Shown: piece by piece, positions 34,722 to 46,571 of the stretch | Position numbering within the stretch: position 1 is the first letter of the stretch | How the letters are laid out: each line of letters opens with the position of its first letter | Assembly (NCBI GenBank): GCA_025677825.1 | Contig: JAIXMO010000001.1 | Span: forward strand, 1,101,175-1,165,174 | DNA length: 64,000 bases | Origin: Helicostylum pulchrum | Lineage: Eukaryota > Mucoromycota > Mucoromycetes > Mucorales > Mucoraceae | Reading direction: 5' to 3' | The notes under the pieces: generated by a model | Told to the model about the DNA's origin: nothing | Seen by the model: the letters and a program-made list of their open reading frames with translations, nothing else | The model's database searches: none | Program-made: the position numbers and the translations under genes

Positions 34722-36750
34722 ATGAAGTTTGGAAACTACTTGGAAGAGCGTAAATCATATTTACCAGCGGAATATGCTGATAATTGTATTGCATACAACG
34801 ACTTGAAAGTTCTTTTGAAGGAACACGTCTATCCCAACTCTATTAAACTTGAAAATTTACAACAAAAGCAAAAACCTTTTGCTCAACTTGTATCAGAACG
34901 TCTTGGTCAGTTACAAAAGTGCGAAGTTTTATTTATTGAAAAATTAGACCAACAAGTAGATAAGGCCACCAAATTCTTTGAACAAGAGTCCAAGAACTTG
35001 GTTGCAGAAGCACCAAAGATTATCAGCGATAACTCCTCTGAAGCAACAACTGAATTATTGAAAAAAATCATTACCCTTGAAAGGTTTGTCTTTCTCAACT
35101 ATTCTGGAATTACCAAGATTCTTAAAAAGAATGACCGTCATTCTGGTCTCTCTTTATCCGAACCTTATTTACAACGTGTCGCCCAGTTACCTTTAGTGAA
35201 AGCAGAAGACTTGACTGGGTTAAAGAAGAGTGTTATGAACAAGTTAAACGAACAACACTTGGACGGTAATGTTACTGCTGCTACTATGGCTACAACTTCT
35301 CCTATTATGGTAAGAAGCCGCTCTCAGCATTTAAACCCATCCACTGCATTACCACCTACGTTTATCGTACCAAATCAAAAAGTTTTGGTTTCTTTATCAG
35401 GTCCTCATGGTACAGATATTGTTGGCGCTGTTCTTGATTGTCTTGCTAGACACCCTTGTAACATTGATGATTTCATGTTATCGCGTCTTTATCATAACGT
35501 TACTTTTGGTGTACTTATTACTTTGCATTCTGATAATGTTGCCATTTTCCGTGATTTGGCCGAAGCTGCTCAAAAATGGGATGCATCTTTAACATACGAT
35601 ATCCCTGATTCTCAAGCTACTGAACCAATGATTCGTGAACAAAAGGAAGACTTGAAGAAGAACAAGAAGAAGGAAAACCGTGTTTCTCAACCTATTTACA
35701 TTCCTCACTCTCTTGAAGAAGCTCCTTATTCTGAACGTATTAAATATGCTGCCACTATTTTAAATCAAAATGGTTTAGACTCTACTTTCTTGAGTGAATG
35801 GACTCGCTTATTATTGAAGCATCGTATTTCTGTTGAAAAAATGATTAGATTAAATAGAGATAACGATAAGCTTTCTTGTGCTGATCTTCGTTTGAGTGTA
35901 CCTAGAGGTATGGACATGAGTGTACTTCGTACTGAGCTTATTGGTTTATCTGCTAGTCATGGTACTGATGTTGCCTTCCAACGCGATGATGTGTTTAGAA
36001 AGAACAAGAGACTTGTTGTATTTGATATGGACTCCACTTTGATTTATCAAGAAGTTATTGATGAAATTGCAAGATATGCTGGTGTTGTTGATCAGGTATC
36101 TGCTATCACTGAAGCTGCAATGAATGGTGAGATTGATTTCAAGGAATCTTTACGTCGTCGTGTATCTCTTTTAAACGGTACTAGTGTTGGTGTTCTCGAA
36201 AATGTCAAGCAAATTCTTACCTTTACTGAGGGTGCTCGTTTCTTGTGTCGTGCACTTAAGAAGCTTGGTTTCAAGTTGGCTGTTATTAGTGGTGGTTTTA
36301 TGCCTTTAGCTCTTTATGTTAAAGCAGAGTTAGGATTAGATTATGCATTTGCTAATCAAGTAAGTTTTTTTTTATTTATTTTATTTGTACGCTTGAAGTC
36401 TGAAGTCTGACGCTTTTTTATTTTATTTTAAATAGCTTGAAGTGTCATCCGATGGATTAACTCTCACAGGAGAAACTATTGGTCCAATTGTTGATGGTAT
36501 TCGTAAGGCCGAATTATTAGAAGTTATTGCTCAAGCCGAAGGTTTGACATTAAAACAAGTTATTGCTGTTGGTGATGGTGCAAACGATTTATGGATGCTT
36601 AATAAGGCTGGTCTTGGTATTGCATTCAACGCTAAGCCTCGTGTTCAAGAGCAAGCTGGTGCCAGAATCAATCAAAAGAGTTTGAAGTATGTATTAACTT
36701 TACTTGGTTATTCAGAACAAGATATGGAAGAGCTGGGGGGAAGCAATTAA
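34722..36750 (+). CDS. SPX-ACT-phosphoserine phosphatase fusion
   Basis: The model join(34722..36359, 36436..36750) encodes 650 residues; the fusion lies inside one 1638-nt open exon. Residues 1-170 are an SPX domain: MKFGNYLEE start, YNDLKVLLKE, CEVLFIEKLDQQVDKATKFFEQE, LERFVFLNYSGITKILKKNDRHSG, with the basic helix that binds inositol pyrophosphates. Residues about 230-420 hold two ACT-like regions (VLVSLSGPHGTDIVGAVLDCLARH; LRTELIGLSASHGTDVAFQ). Residues about 428-645 are a SerB HAD phosphatase: FDMDSTLI (nucleophile and acid Asp), RVSLLNG, AVISGGF, K in the cap region, GDGANDLWML. SerB makes serine from phosphoserine. The ATG at 34722 is chosen because SPX proteins begin MKFG. Regulation of SerB by phosphate status is inference. 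Confidence 0.9.
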
Positions 36751-37473
36751 CACATATATATTTTCCATCATAATTTATTTAATAAATAAAAGCATTTATA
36801 ACATATACACATTACTACCATTTACATCAAGTCAATTTACACACACATTACCCTTTCATTGTTACACGGTTCGTACCATGGTTATTTAGTCACATGACTA
36901 ACTTCCAAAAATCCTCCTCTCTCTCTCTCTCTTCTTTATTTCTATCACGTTCCTCTTTCCCCTTAAAGTCTTTACCATGGTGATGAAACGAAACAAACAG
37001 CAACAACAAAAAAATGTTGTCATGTTTCTAGTTACAAACCTGTTGTTATTGTAGTAGTTTTAAATTAAGCTTTTTTTTAAAATGTATGTGTAACACACAC
37101 ACCAAATAATTAAGAGGTAAAAAAAAAAGTGCAGAAAATAAAGGATCGGGTCGGTAGAATATACATAGGTATATGTATTATACTTATCGATAGAATTCAG
37201 GAGCATTAATATCATCGACGTATATTCTGCATGATGATGCTGGTGGGGTTTTTTTTTTACGCTGGCATAAACTTGAAGTACTTCTTTGAATATGACGTAT
37301 TTAGCTGAGTATCCAGAAAAGGCATAGAACAATAAATCAAAGTATAAATTACATCCCCTTTCATTTTTAAATTCCTCCCTTCCTTTTTTTTACTATTTTT
37401 TAAAAAAAAACTCTTTTTTTTTTCATTTAATTTTTGCTTATACCTTTTTTACATACACACATAAATTGTTGTC
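36751..37473. other. Intergenic region
   Basis: AT-rich, with a (CT)n run near 36918 and a promoter motif near the right end. The minus-strand frame at 37060-37332 has Tyr/Leu-rich low-complexity sequence and is not called, although a nearby minus-strand segment (IYVDDINAPEFYR then stop, about 37187) looks faintly coding. Confidence 0.4.
37438..37450 (+). promoter_or_regulatory. TTATACCTTTTTT promoter motif
   Basis: Located about 24-36 bp upstream of the transporter start at 37474, and matching the motifs before 2938, 4276 and 19973. Confidence 0.35.
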
Positions 37474-39503
37474 ATGTCAGCGAATGATTCGATTACAGAT
37501 GATACGATGGCTATCGTTCAACAGCACTTGGTAGTTGAAGAGCATTCTGATACAGAACCAAATGTCACAGAAATTCCAGTACCTTATCACTTACCTGGTG
37601 CAGCGGTGACACATGATATCTATAACTATGCTAATAACCTCGTCAAGGCTTCTATACCCCGTTCAAGATCGTTTACCGATCTAACTAACAAAAAGCTCCA
37701 TGAAGGAGATTCGAGTGATGGAGATTCTACAACGGAATTTAGTAATTTAGATAAACCAGGAGGGCTGCGTAGGTACCACGTTGCTCAGCAACAAAGGTTT
37801 GCTAATGAATCACCGCAATTACAACCAGAGACAGCTTTTCAAGAGTTATTTCGTCCTGATTCCATATGCTCCGAAGCATCACGTCAAGATTATACGTCAG
37901 GCTTGTACAAGGTGGATACAGCGCAACCCATGACTCGCCATTTCTTTGAATATTTAGCTATTACGTCCGTTATTAATCAGTTTGCAGGTGAGGATTTGTC
38001 TGACTCTGAAGAAGATGATGGTATACGTGATGATGAAGAGGACCAAGTATCAGAATCAACTGCTTTGTTATCAAATAGGCATCATGCAAATAAGAAAAGG
38101 AAATCGACGGAACACAAGGCAAATGTGACAAAAACTGTATTTTTATTATTCAAAGCCTTTATTGGTAGTGGCATCTTGTTCTTACCTAAAGCATTTTCAA
38201 ATGGTGGTCTGCTGTTCTCTATTGTTACCATGTGGGTCATGGGTTCTGTTTCTCTGTATTGTTTCTTATTACTATTAGACTGTAAAAAGCATTTAACTGG
38301 TAGTTATGGTGATATGGGTGGTAAATTATACGGTTCTTGGATGAGAAGTATTGTACTTTTTTCTATTGCTATATCACAGGTATATATACATATATATTCG
38401 TACAGCATTATCATCCTTGTTTATTCATTACTTGTTTATATTTTAGTTGGGCTTCATGTGCGGTGGTACCATTTTTATTGTACAAAATGTCACTGAAGCA
38501 GTGCGTGCATTAAGTAATGATACAATTCATTTATCAAACACCGGCCTTTATGTCATGTTGGCTATCCTTTTAATGCCGCTAGTTCTTATTCGAAACATTG
38601 CTAAATTATCACCTACTGCTCTTTTATCTGATGTCTTGATTGTAGGTGGTTTAATTGTGTTACTCGTATTTGATTTTGTTGAAATCTTTGAAGATGGTGT
38701 AAGCTCTCCTACCTCTGGACCTAATATTGAATGGGTATTTAATTCTGCAAATTTTTCTGTATTTATTGGCACTGCTGTTTACTCCTTTGAAGGCATTGGT
38801 AAGTTTTCACTATGCAAAACAAAAATATATATTTTTGTTTCCACTAGTTTTAACAAATCCGATTAGGTTTAATTATTCCTATTCGGGATGCTATGGAAAA
38901 ACCCGAAAAGTTCCCTGTCGTGCTTACATTCGTTATGGTTCTGGTTGCTTCTACGTTATGTTCAATTGGTGCATTAGGCTATTTGGCCTTTGGAGAAAAT
39001 GTCAAAACTGTTGCTTTACTCAATTTACCTGCTGGTATTTTACCAAACTCTGTTCAAATAGGTTATGCTGTAGCAGTTTTGTTATCAAACGCATTAACTA
39101 TCTTTCCCACTATTCGTATTGTTGAACAGGCCTTGTTCGGTGATCGTACTGGCAAGAACAGTTTGTATATTAAATGGCAAAAGAATACTTTGCGCGCTGG
39201 TATTGTAATTATGGGTACCTTGATTGCTTGGTTCGGTGCCAATGATTTAGATAAGTTTATTAGTTTAATTGGCTCCATATGTTGTTGTAAGTTACATATA
39301 TAACCAAAATATAATCTGTACCAACAACTCTCTTTTTTTTATTAGGTCCATTAAGTTTGATCTTCCCTCCTTTGTTTCATTTAGCATTACCTGGCACAAA
39401 AGGCTGGAAGCGTACGGGAGATATGGTTCTCATCGTCTTTGGTGCTTTTGTTATGCTATTTACACTTTATAACACTACAATGCAATGGGCAACTTCCGGT
39501 TAA
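37474..39503 (+). CDS. Vacuolar-type amino acid transporter (AVT3/SLC36 family)
   Basis: The model join(37474..38379, 38447..38798, 38867..39286, 39346..39503) encodes 611 residues. The N-terminal 215 residues are hydrophilic and acidic (DLSDSEEDDGIRDDEED), typical of AVT3/AVT4 proteins. The membrane domain starts VTKTVFLLFKAFIGSGILFLPKAFSNGG and continues with about 10-11 hydrophobic helices, including FMCGGTIFIVQNV, NFSVFIGTAVYSFEGIG spliced to LIIPIRDAMEKPEKFP, GYLAFGENVKTVALLNLP and LSNALTIFPTIRI. AVT3/4 proteins export neutral amino acids from the vacuole by proton antiport or symport. Substrate and membrane are inferred from the family. All four joins keep the frame. Confidence 0.9.
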
Positions 39504-40529
39504 TCAATGCTCTGTATTTATTTATTATTAATCATAGATTTCAAGTATAAATTTAATAAAATTCAAAATTTATTTTGATGTAGATAGCTATTATTCCTTT
39601 AAACAAACGCGAGCTCTTCAGGGAAAATGTCATAATTTGTTTGGCAAACATGAGCATCTCTCTCTCTCTTTTACTAGTTAGTGCATTATCTTTATCGGAT
39701 CAAACTCCTAAATAGACAAAGAGGTCTTATTTGGGTAACAGCATTTTATTATTTCTTATTGCATCTGTTGTGTAATGGGTATGTGAGCGCTTTTTTTAAA
39801 ACAAAAAAGTATCATACTCTGCAAGATTAACTTGCATAATTTTTTCGAAACAAAACAGCTCAACGAAACTATACACGGGTATTCTGTCAGATGATTGATT
39901 TTTTATACAATCCATAATAAATACCATGGGCGCGTTAGCAAGGCTCTGTTTAGCTTCGTCATGTGTAACATAATTTCGAGAAAGAAAACTGTCTAAAAAA
40001 AGAGGTGCCTGAATTATCAGTCTAAAAAATTTAAGATCTATTATTTATTACAACCGAGTAACTATGATAAACATATAGATCAGTAAAGGACAGTCTTGTT
40101 TTTCTTGAAGTAACTTATTGCAGTGGCTACATGAGAACAGGTACACTTTTATTAAAAATTATGCGTCACTTTCGGAAACAAATAAAGGAAAGTTAGTAAA
40201 AAGTTAATTAGAAAATAAATATGATAACTTACAATTGATTATAAAAAACAGCAAAAGGGTCATACAGAACGAAGAGATAGACAGAATGAATGAAGAGGCA
40301 GAATGAAGGATATAAAAAAAAAGTAGAAGGTTAGCATATGAACAACAATAAAAATAATAAACCCTATAATTAAGGTGAGAGGACATTAAGGTGTGTCTGG
40401 ATTATAATGAGACAAAAAGCAATTATGTGACATTTTGGAGGGCTGTTCTCAAGCAAAAAAAATAAAATATTAACGTATGTATAATTACACGATTAACGAT
40501 ATTCATATTTATATTGTAATTATAATTTT
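39504..40529. other. Gene-poor flank of a Tc1 remnant
   Basis: AT-rich, with no supported gene. It may contain the outer end of the broken Tc1 element, but clear terminal inverted repeats were not found. Confidence 0.4.
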
Positions 40530-41592
40530 TTATTTGGTTTTAATACGCGGTGTTAAAGCCATAACCGTTTTAACAGCCTGGCATCTAGCCGGCATACTTT
40601 CAACAGGTCTCTCACAAACTTCTTTTCCCAAGCGATACCATTCCTCTTTGATTATCGCCTCCAAATCATCCGGGTTTCTCGCCTCAGCTCTCCTCTTCAC
40701 AAGTTTTTGTCCTAGAAGACGCCAGATATGCTCGATCGGATTAAGATCAGGACTTTGGGATGGTCAGTTCTCAAAGCCCTTGATTCCAATCTTCTCTTTC
40801 CATCATCTCGCATATCATCTAGTATGACACGAGGCGACATCTTTTTGGAATATAAACTCCTTACCATCATCCTTTGTAAGTTTTTGAAGCCAGGGGAGGA
40901 AGCTCTCACTCAAACAGTTGACATACTCGTCCTGGTCGACAGAGCCTTTTAATGTCACTATAGTGCCTCAAAACACCCCCAGACCATAACCGAACCTTTA
41001 CTAAACTTAAGCGTTGGTAATATAAACTTGTTTTTATACCTCTCCACTTTCTTTCTAATTACTCTGACACCTCCATCGTTGTGTCTCAAGGCGAATCGCG
41101 AATCGCGACTCATCGGGCCAGATTACCTTACTCTGGCCCTCTATCGACCAATTCACTTCGTCATCCACCCATTCTCTTCTCGATCTTATATGTCTGTGAT
41201 GCAGAAAAAGTTTCCGAGCAGGTTTATAAGAAAGAAAGAAAACTTTTCTTCTAAGAGCTTTTCTCAATGTATCCAAGCTAATATTACCAGTGGTCGAGGC
41301 AAAAGTCTGCTGCTGATGCCTAATGGTTCGAAGCCTCTCCTCGAACTGAAAGACTTGAATGACGCTCATCTCTTTCGGTCAATACTTTTGCACGTTCTGG
41401 TTGAGGTTTGGCAGAGGTTAGACCTTCATTTATAAACTTTTTTACGACTGTAACAACGGTCGTTCTTGGGATAAACTATTCGGTATTATTCCAGTTTGCA
41501 TGCTGAGAAAGGCCGCAAATGACTCCACGGGTGAAATATGAAAGGTCTTTTCCTTTCTTATTGGCTTTGTTTGTTAAGTCTGAAAGTGGCAT
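40530..41592 (-). pseudogene. Tc1/mariner transposase, inactivated
   Basis: Reading right to left: MPLSDLTNKANKKGKDLSYFTRG... (HTH region, with a stop after NWNNTE), VTVVKKFINEGLTSAKPQPERAKVLTERDER, then after a frameshift SRREWVDDEVNWSIEGQSKVIWPDESRFAIR (first catalytic Asp). SKGSVMVWGCF (with a nearby stop), VDQDEYVNCLSESFLPWLQKL and FIFQKDVASCHT (second catalytic Asp) follow. It ends SPDLNPIEHIWRLLGQKLVKRR (third acid, Glu) and VKTVMALTPRIKTK. The full length of a Tc1-type transposase (about 350 residues) is present, but stops and frame changes show it is dead. Confidence 0.85.
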
Positions 41593-41734
41593 TATAGATT
41601 ACTTTTCGAAATGTGAATAAAAATAAAGAAAAGAAGTGTTTTATTTAAAATTTTGGCTAAATGGAAATGTGTCGCAGTATTTCTGCGCGCTGTTTTTGTT
41701 TTTGTTTAAAGCAAGAGCTCTTTTTCAATTACTA

Positions 41735-43595
41735 CAGTAGCGGCTCTATTTAAGGGTGATCGAAATGCAGAAGAAATACATCCTTATATCGAACATACCC
41801 TTATTATCGTGCAGTGAATAATTTACTTCTAAAGAAAAAAGCTCACTGAGATACCTGAGTTTAAAAATCGCTCACATAAGAGATCACTGCTAAAATTAGC
41901 AGTTATAATAAATATTGGTTTTTATTTTTTAAAGAAACAGGAAAAGCTTTTTGGACCCAAGTTATTTAATACATATTTGTTGTTTTAAATATATCTTTGA
42001 TAAAAAAAATTAAAAACGTACTTTTTGTTTTTTTTTTCGATTTTCATTTTTGGGGGTCAACCCCTTTTGTGTTTTTGTGGTTATTTTATCATTACTCCTA
42101 ATCAAATTTGCTTGTCTTTGTGGAAAAAAACACGGATGGTACGGGGCTCGTTTAGACGCTTTTAATCCATTTTAAATCATACTTCTAATGCAAAAACTAA
42201 AAGAGTAATCGCCGTTTTAGATGGTTTTTTTTTTGGGTAAAAAAATACACTATTTTAGTGTAACATTGTATAACCATTTTCAGAGCTTCGCGATTACATA
42301 AAATGTAGTTTTTTATCACCGTGTTTAATTATAGCACCAAATGTAGATATATAAAAACTATATATTGGATGTTTATGAATAAAAGTGCCACATCTAAAAC
42401 TGGGCGAGAAAACGCGCTTTAAAGAATTCGCTAATTTAAGGACCGCTTAACTCAAATTTTAGCGAAAAAAAAAACGTCTAAAATCATAATTACTCAGTTA
42501 GTATTTTTTGTAAAAATATAATTTTAAATGGATTAAATGCGCCTAAAAGAGCACTTTATTATCATTGTTTTTTCCATAATAAAAAAATGTAGATATTGAG
42601 TAATTTTAAAATAACCATAAAATCACAAAAGGGGCTGACCCTCCAAAATGACCAAAAATAATCAAAAATGATCGACAGAAGAAAAAAAATATAAAGTCGA
42701 GAAAAATATAAAACAGCATGCAATTTTTAATTTTAGTATTAAAGATAACGTCCTAAAGAGTAACTTTTACTAAGTAACTTGGGTAAAAGAATCATTTACT
42801 GATGTTTAATCATACAAAGAAAACACTTTATTTCGATCACCGAAAAAAAACCTTTTTTAGAAGTTACTTCTAAACCTTCACTTAAAAACACGCGTTTTTA
42901 AGAGAGTAACAAATGAACAACAATAGATTATAACACTTGAAATGGTTCTTGAACTCACCCAAGTCATCGTACAAAAAAATATGCCGTGTATCATTTTCTG
43001 CAAGAGCTCAAACATTAAAATTATATTAGATTCTATTAATTTTTTTATTGATGTCAATTAAAATAGTATAAAGCTATTTATTAGAATACCACATAACAGT
43101 GTATTTAAAAACTGCTAGCTATGATATATAGGACTTAAAGATATCTTTGTGTTCACTATATTTGGCTTACACTGCATTCCTTTCCAATTTTTTATCACTT
43201 GGCAACAGTCTATATTTAACTACTTTTCCTAGTTAAATTTCAAAAGGTTTACTGCTGATACCCGTTCCATTCAAGTATAAATTTACTGTCTTTATAATTT
43301 AATTACTTTGTAAGTTCTATCTTACTATCCTCTATCTATTAGTTTGATTATTATCCCTTTGTTTTAATAACATCGATTTGATTGTATACTTTTGAAGACT
43401 AGACGCTTTAACATAAGTTAAATAAGACTTTTTTTTTTATTATCACTTTTAAATTTATTTTATAAATTTAGTAGTTTTGTGAAGTTAGATTCCACTCTTG
43501 AATCGAATTAGTGGTGATAGAGGTGTTAAAGTCGAGGGGATGGAGAAATCGATCCTACCCTTAAATTAGGTCACCCCTAAATAGAGCCGCTACTG
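41735..43595. repeat. 1.86-kb foldback-like element (repeat copies B and C, head to head)
   Basis: Both ends carry CAGTAGCGGCTCTATTTA in inverted orientation, each bordered by TA (41733-41734 and 43596-43597). The right arm (42440-43595) is the reverse complement of copy A at 16986-18127. The left arm (41735 to about 42260) is a shorter, diverged relative in direct orientation, sharing GGGGGTCAACCCCTTTTGTG near 42053 and the GAGTAATC...TTTTTTTT end. There is no ORF. The structure suggests a non-autonomous Tc1/mariner-like element with very long inverted arms, or two copies inserted head to head. Confidence 0.7.
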
Positions 43596-43797
43596 TACTA
43601 AGTACAATTATATCGGTATCAAAACTCCTTTATGTTCTATTATTCTGCTCGGTAAAAAAATAATAACAACTGCTTATTGAGTAGTACTTCCAAATACATA
43701 TGGTAGTATAGTTTTCTAACATTTTTGTTCCTGATCGAAGATGCGGGCAGTTAAAAATTGAGTATTTTAACATTTGGACAAAAAAAAATTCAAATCG

Positions 43798-44330
43798 TTA
43801 ATAACCTTTGGGACCCATAATGAAAACAGTTCCATCAGGTACAGCAAAACGAATAACATGTTCTTCTCCACTAGTATCATATAAATCGGCACGATTCACT
43901 CCATATTCTACGTGTAAATTTTCACATAGAATCATAACAACGAGGAGAAGCACGAAGAGTAATAATTTCGGAAAATGAAACGTTAAAAATAGTCTTTTTA
44001 TCACCTTTAAAAGCATGAAGACTTGGCATTTTTGATTTACCAATGTTCTCGAGTCTTGTCTAGTGCTGACTGTTATCAATATCAAGTATTATTTGGAGGT
44101 TTGGCATGTACTTGAAAAACTTTAAAAAATCTTGTTGTTGGTCTAGGTCCGCGGACGATTCCTTTACTACAAGTAAAATGTTTATCTCGACGAATATACC
44201 CTTTTTTTTTTTTCAAACAGTAGTATCTAAAACGCTGTTCTTGATCAAGTGATGCTTTCAAGATCGCCGTAGGGTGATTACTTATAATAATTGCAGGTTC
44301 GTTATTTTGAGGGGAAACTTTGATTGGTCC
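43798..44330 (-). pseudogene. C-terminal fragment of an unrecognised gene
   Basis: Minus-strand segments read like protein: PAIIISNHPTAILKASLDQEQRFRYYCLKKK, DKHFTCSKGIVRGPRPTTRFFKVFQVHAKPPNN, KSKMPSLHAFKGDKKTIFNVSFSEIITLRA, and ENLHVEYGVNRADLYDTSGEEHVIRFAVPDG before a TAA at 43798. They lie in different frames, with stops between them and no full set of splice sites. No start is found because the VPS29 promoter follows. It is probably a gene truncated or degraded beside the foldback element. The family is not recognised. Confidence 0.35.
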
Positions 44331-44417
44331 GAGTTAATAGCGAAAGAACTGTATTTAAAACCTGGGAGTTTTTTTTTAACTGTGAAAACTTATTGCTTGT
44401 TTGCTTAAATAAATATT

Positions 44418-45186
44418 ATGGTGGTAAGTTTTTATGCAAAAAAAAAAAGAAGAAAAAAAGAGAGATGAGTCTAGTTATTAACGTGAACATAAGCTCGTAC
44501 TTGCTATTGGTGATTTACATATTCCTCACAGAAGTCATGGACTTCCAAACAAATTCAAGAAGCTCTTGGTAATACATACAAAAGTTTATTTCTAGTTTGC
44601 AATCTAATAACCAATTTCCAATATATAAGGTTCCCGGTAAGATTCAAAAGATTTTATGTACAGGAAACACCGTGGATAAAGAAACGTTTGACTATTTACG
44701 TACCATTGCTGGCGACATTGTTGCAGTAAAAGGAGATTTTGATGAAAACCAACACTTGCCACAAACCAAAGTTATTACTGAGGGATCCTTACGTATTGGT
44801 ATTATTCATGGGCACCAAGTTATTCCTTGGGGAGATGCCGAGTCGCTTGATATCACTGCGAGACAAATGGAAGTAGACGTTTTATTATCAGGACATACAC
44901 ATAAGTTTGAAGCGTATGAGTATAACGGTCGATTCTTTATTAACCCTGGTAGCGCTACCGGCGCCTATTCCTCTATACCTGAAGCAACGTGAGTAATTTC
45001 TTTATCTCTTATGTATACATGAAACTCATTTTCTTTTTATTTTACAAAAGTGACCCTATTCCTTCTTTTGTTTTAATGGACGTTCAAGGTAACTCAGTTG
45101 TTACATATGTTTACAAATTAATCGATGACGAGGTCAAGGTTGAAAAGTTAGAATACAAGAGACCCGCAGAGACTAAAATGTTGTAA
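44418..45186 (+). CDS. VPS29: Retromer subunit VPS29
   Basis: The model join(44418..44423, 44494..44568, 44630..44988, 45051..45186) encodes 191 residues, normal for VPS29. The first exon is only ATG GTG; splicing yields [20 protein letters not shown], the universal VPS29 start. Metallophosphoesterase-fold motifs follow: [50 protein letters not shown] and [12 protein letters not shown]. In retromer this fold is a scaffold with little or no phosphatase activity, binding VPS35 for endosome-to-Golgi recycling. The six-base first exon is unusual and was chosen because it restores the conserved N-terminus. Confidence 0.95.
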
Positions 45187-45308
45187 TAAAGTTAAAACGG
45201 TAAAACGGTTGGTCCGGTGCAAAATAAAAAAAAAACTTCTTTATTAAGTTCTTTTTCATATGCTTTTCTTTTTTATCTTTTTTCTTTTTATTTTCTTTTT
45301 AAAAAAAA

Positions 45309-46344
45309 ATGTCATTATCAACTGTAACCGAAACTGGATACGCTACTGTAGCAGTAGAAAGAGAAGCACCTGGAATAAAATTATATTATGAACTTCACGG
45401 CAACGGACCTGAACATGTTTTACTTATCATGGGCAAGTAAACTTTTTTATATTTGAGGAGTGAACAATTTGAATAATTTTTTGCTTTAATTAGGTTTAAA
45501 TTCTTCATGCTTGGCTTGGGAGAACCAAACCAATTACTTGGCAAAGTCGGGAAAATACACAGTCTTAATTTTTGAGAATCGTGGTATGGGATTATCCGAT
45601 GCACCCAGTGGTTTGTACAGCACTTCACAACTTGCAAATGATGCCAAGGATTTATTAGATCATGTTGGCTGGGAAAAAAACATTCATGTTGATGGTGTTT
45701 CTATGGGAGGTATGATTGCCCTGGAGTTACTAATTACTTGGCCTGACCGATTTAGTTCTTTGGTGCTGACCAGTACCACATCAGGAAGACAAGTACCACC
45801 AGTAAGTATTTTTCCCCCAAGCAATGATTAAAAAGGGGGCACGTAAAGCTAAAAAAAATCTTATTTTAAGTTGAAAGCAATCACAACATTAGGTAGTCTT
45901 ATATTTGTTAAAGATCCTAGAGTAAAGGTTGGACGTGCCATCACTCTTGTCTATCCTCCTCAATGGTTGTCAGCTAAACCAGAAGACATAGAATACGCTC
46001 ACTTCGAAACCAACCGAGATATGTTTATTACTCATTATTTAGCCAGACTTGAACGTAGTAGACCACAAACGTTAACTGGTAACATTGGACAAACAGCTGC
46101 CTGTTTAAGTCATTATGTTTCGGATGCTCGATTATTAAAATTAAAGGAGTCTGGTATCCCCGTCTTGGTAATGACAGGTACCTGGGATAACTTGGTAAAT
46201 CCCAAGAACTCGTATCATTTAGCTAAAGTATTGGAATGTCCTATCGAGGTATTTGATGGTGGTGGTCATGGATTACCTGGAGAGCAACCTGCTCGTTACA
46301 ACAAACTGATTGATGATCACTTTTCAAAAGCACGCGGAGACTAA
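45309..46344 (+). CDS. Alpha/beta hydrolase
   Basis: The model join(45309..45432, 45494..45801, 45871..46344) encodes 301 residues. Strand and turn motifs are typical: KLYYELHGNGPEHVLLIMG (oxyanion strand), then FENRGMGLSD, the nucleophile elbow GVSMGGMIALELL (Ser), an acid in TGTWDNLVNP and the catalytic His in GGGHGLPGEQP. The triad is complete, so it is probably an active esterase/lipase-like enzyme; substrate unknown. The first intron only works with a GC donor (GCAAGT at 45433), because the nearby GT would shift the frame and lose the LLIMGLNSS core. Confidence 0.88.
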
Positions 46345-46527
46345 ATAATCTATTATTATCATAAACTCTTTACATAATACAAAAGACTTTTTTTTTTGTG
46401 TGTTTTTTTTTGCGTACCTGGATAATATGGTATCACTCGTTGCTATTGCAACATAAAGGAATAAAACAGGTTTTTTTTTAAGAGCGTTTCCAGGCAATCG
46501 GAAAGTTGCAAAAAACAAAATGTGACG

Positions 46528-46537
46528 ATTACGTAAT
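46528..46537. promoter_or_regulatory. Pap1/Yap1-type site ATTACGTAAT (distal)
   Basis: Perfect 10-bp palindrome containing TTACGTAA, the consensus for Pap1/Yap1-class bZIP factors. It lies about 134-143 bp upstream of the bZIP start at 46671. Confidence 0.55.
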
Positions 46538-46571
46538 AGGCCTTTTAATTACAAAAAATTTTCGTTTTGTT

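Noticed and set aside
37060..37332. 90-residue minus-strand frame upstream of the amino acid transporter
   Set aside because: Low-complexity Tyr/Leu sequence; a faintly coding segment in another frame (around 37187) could not be joined to it.
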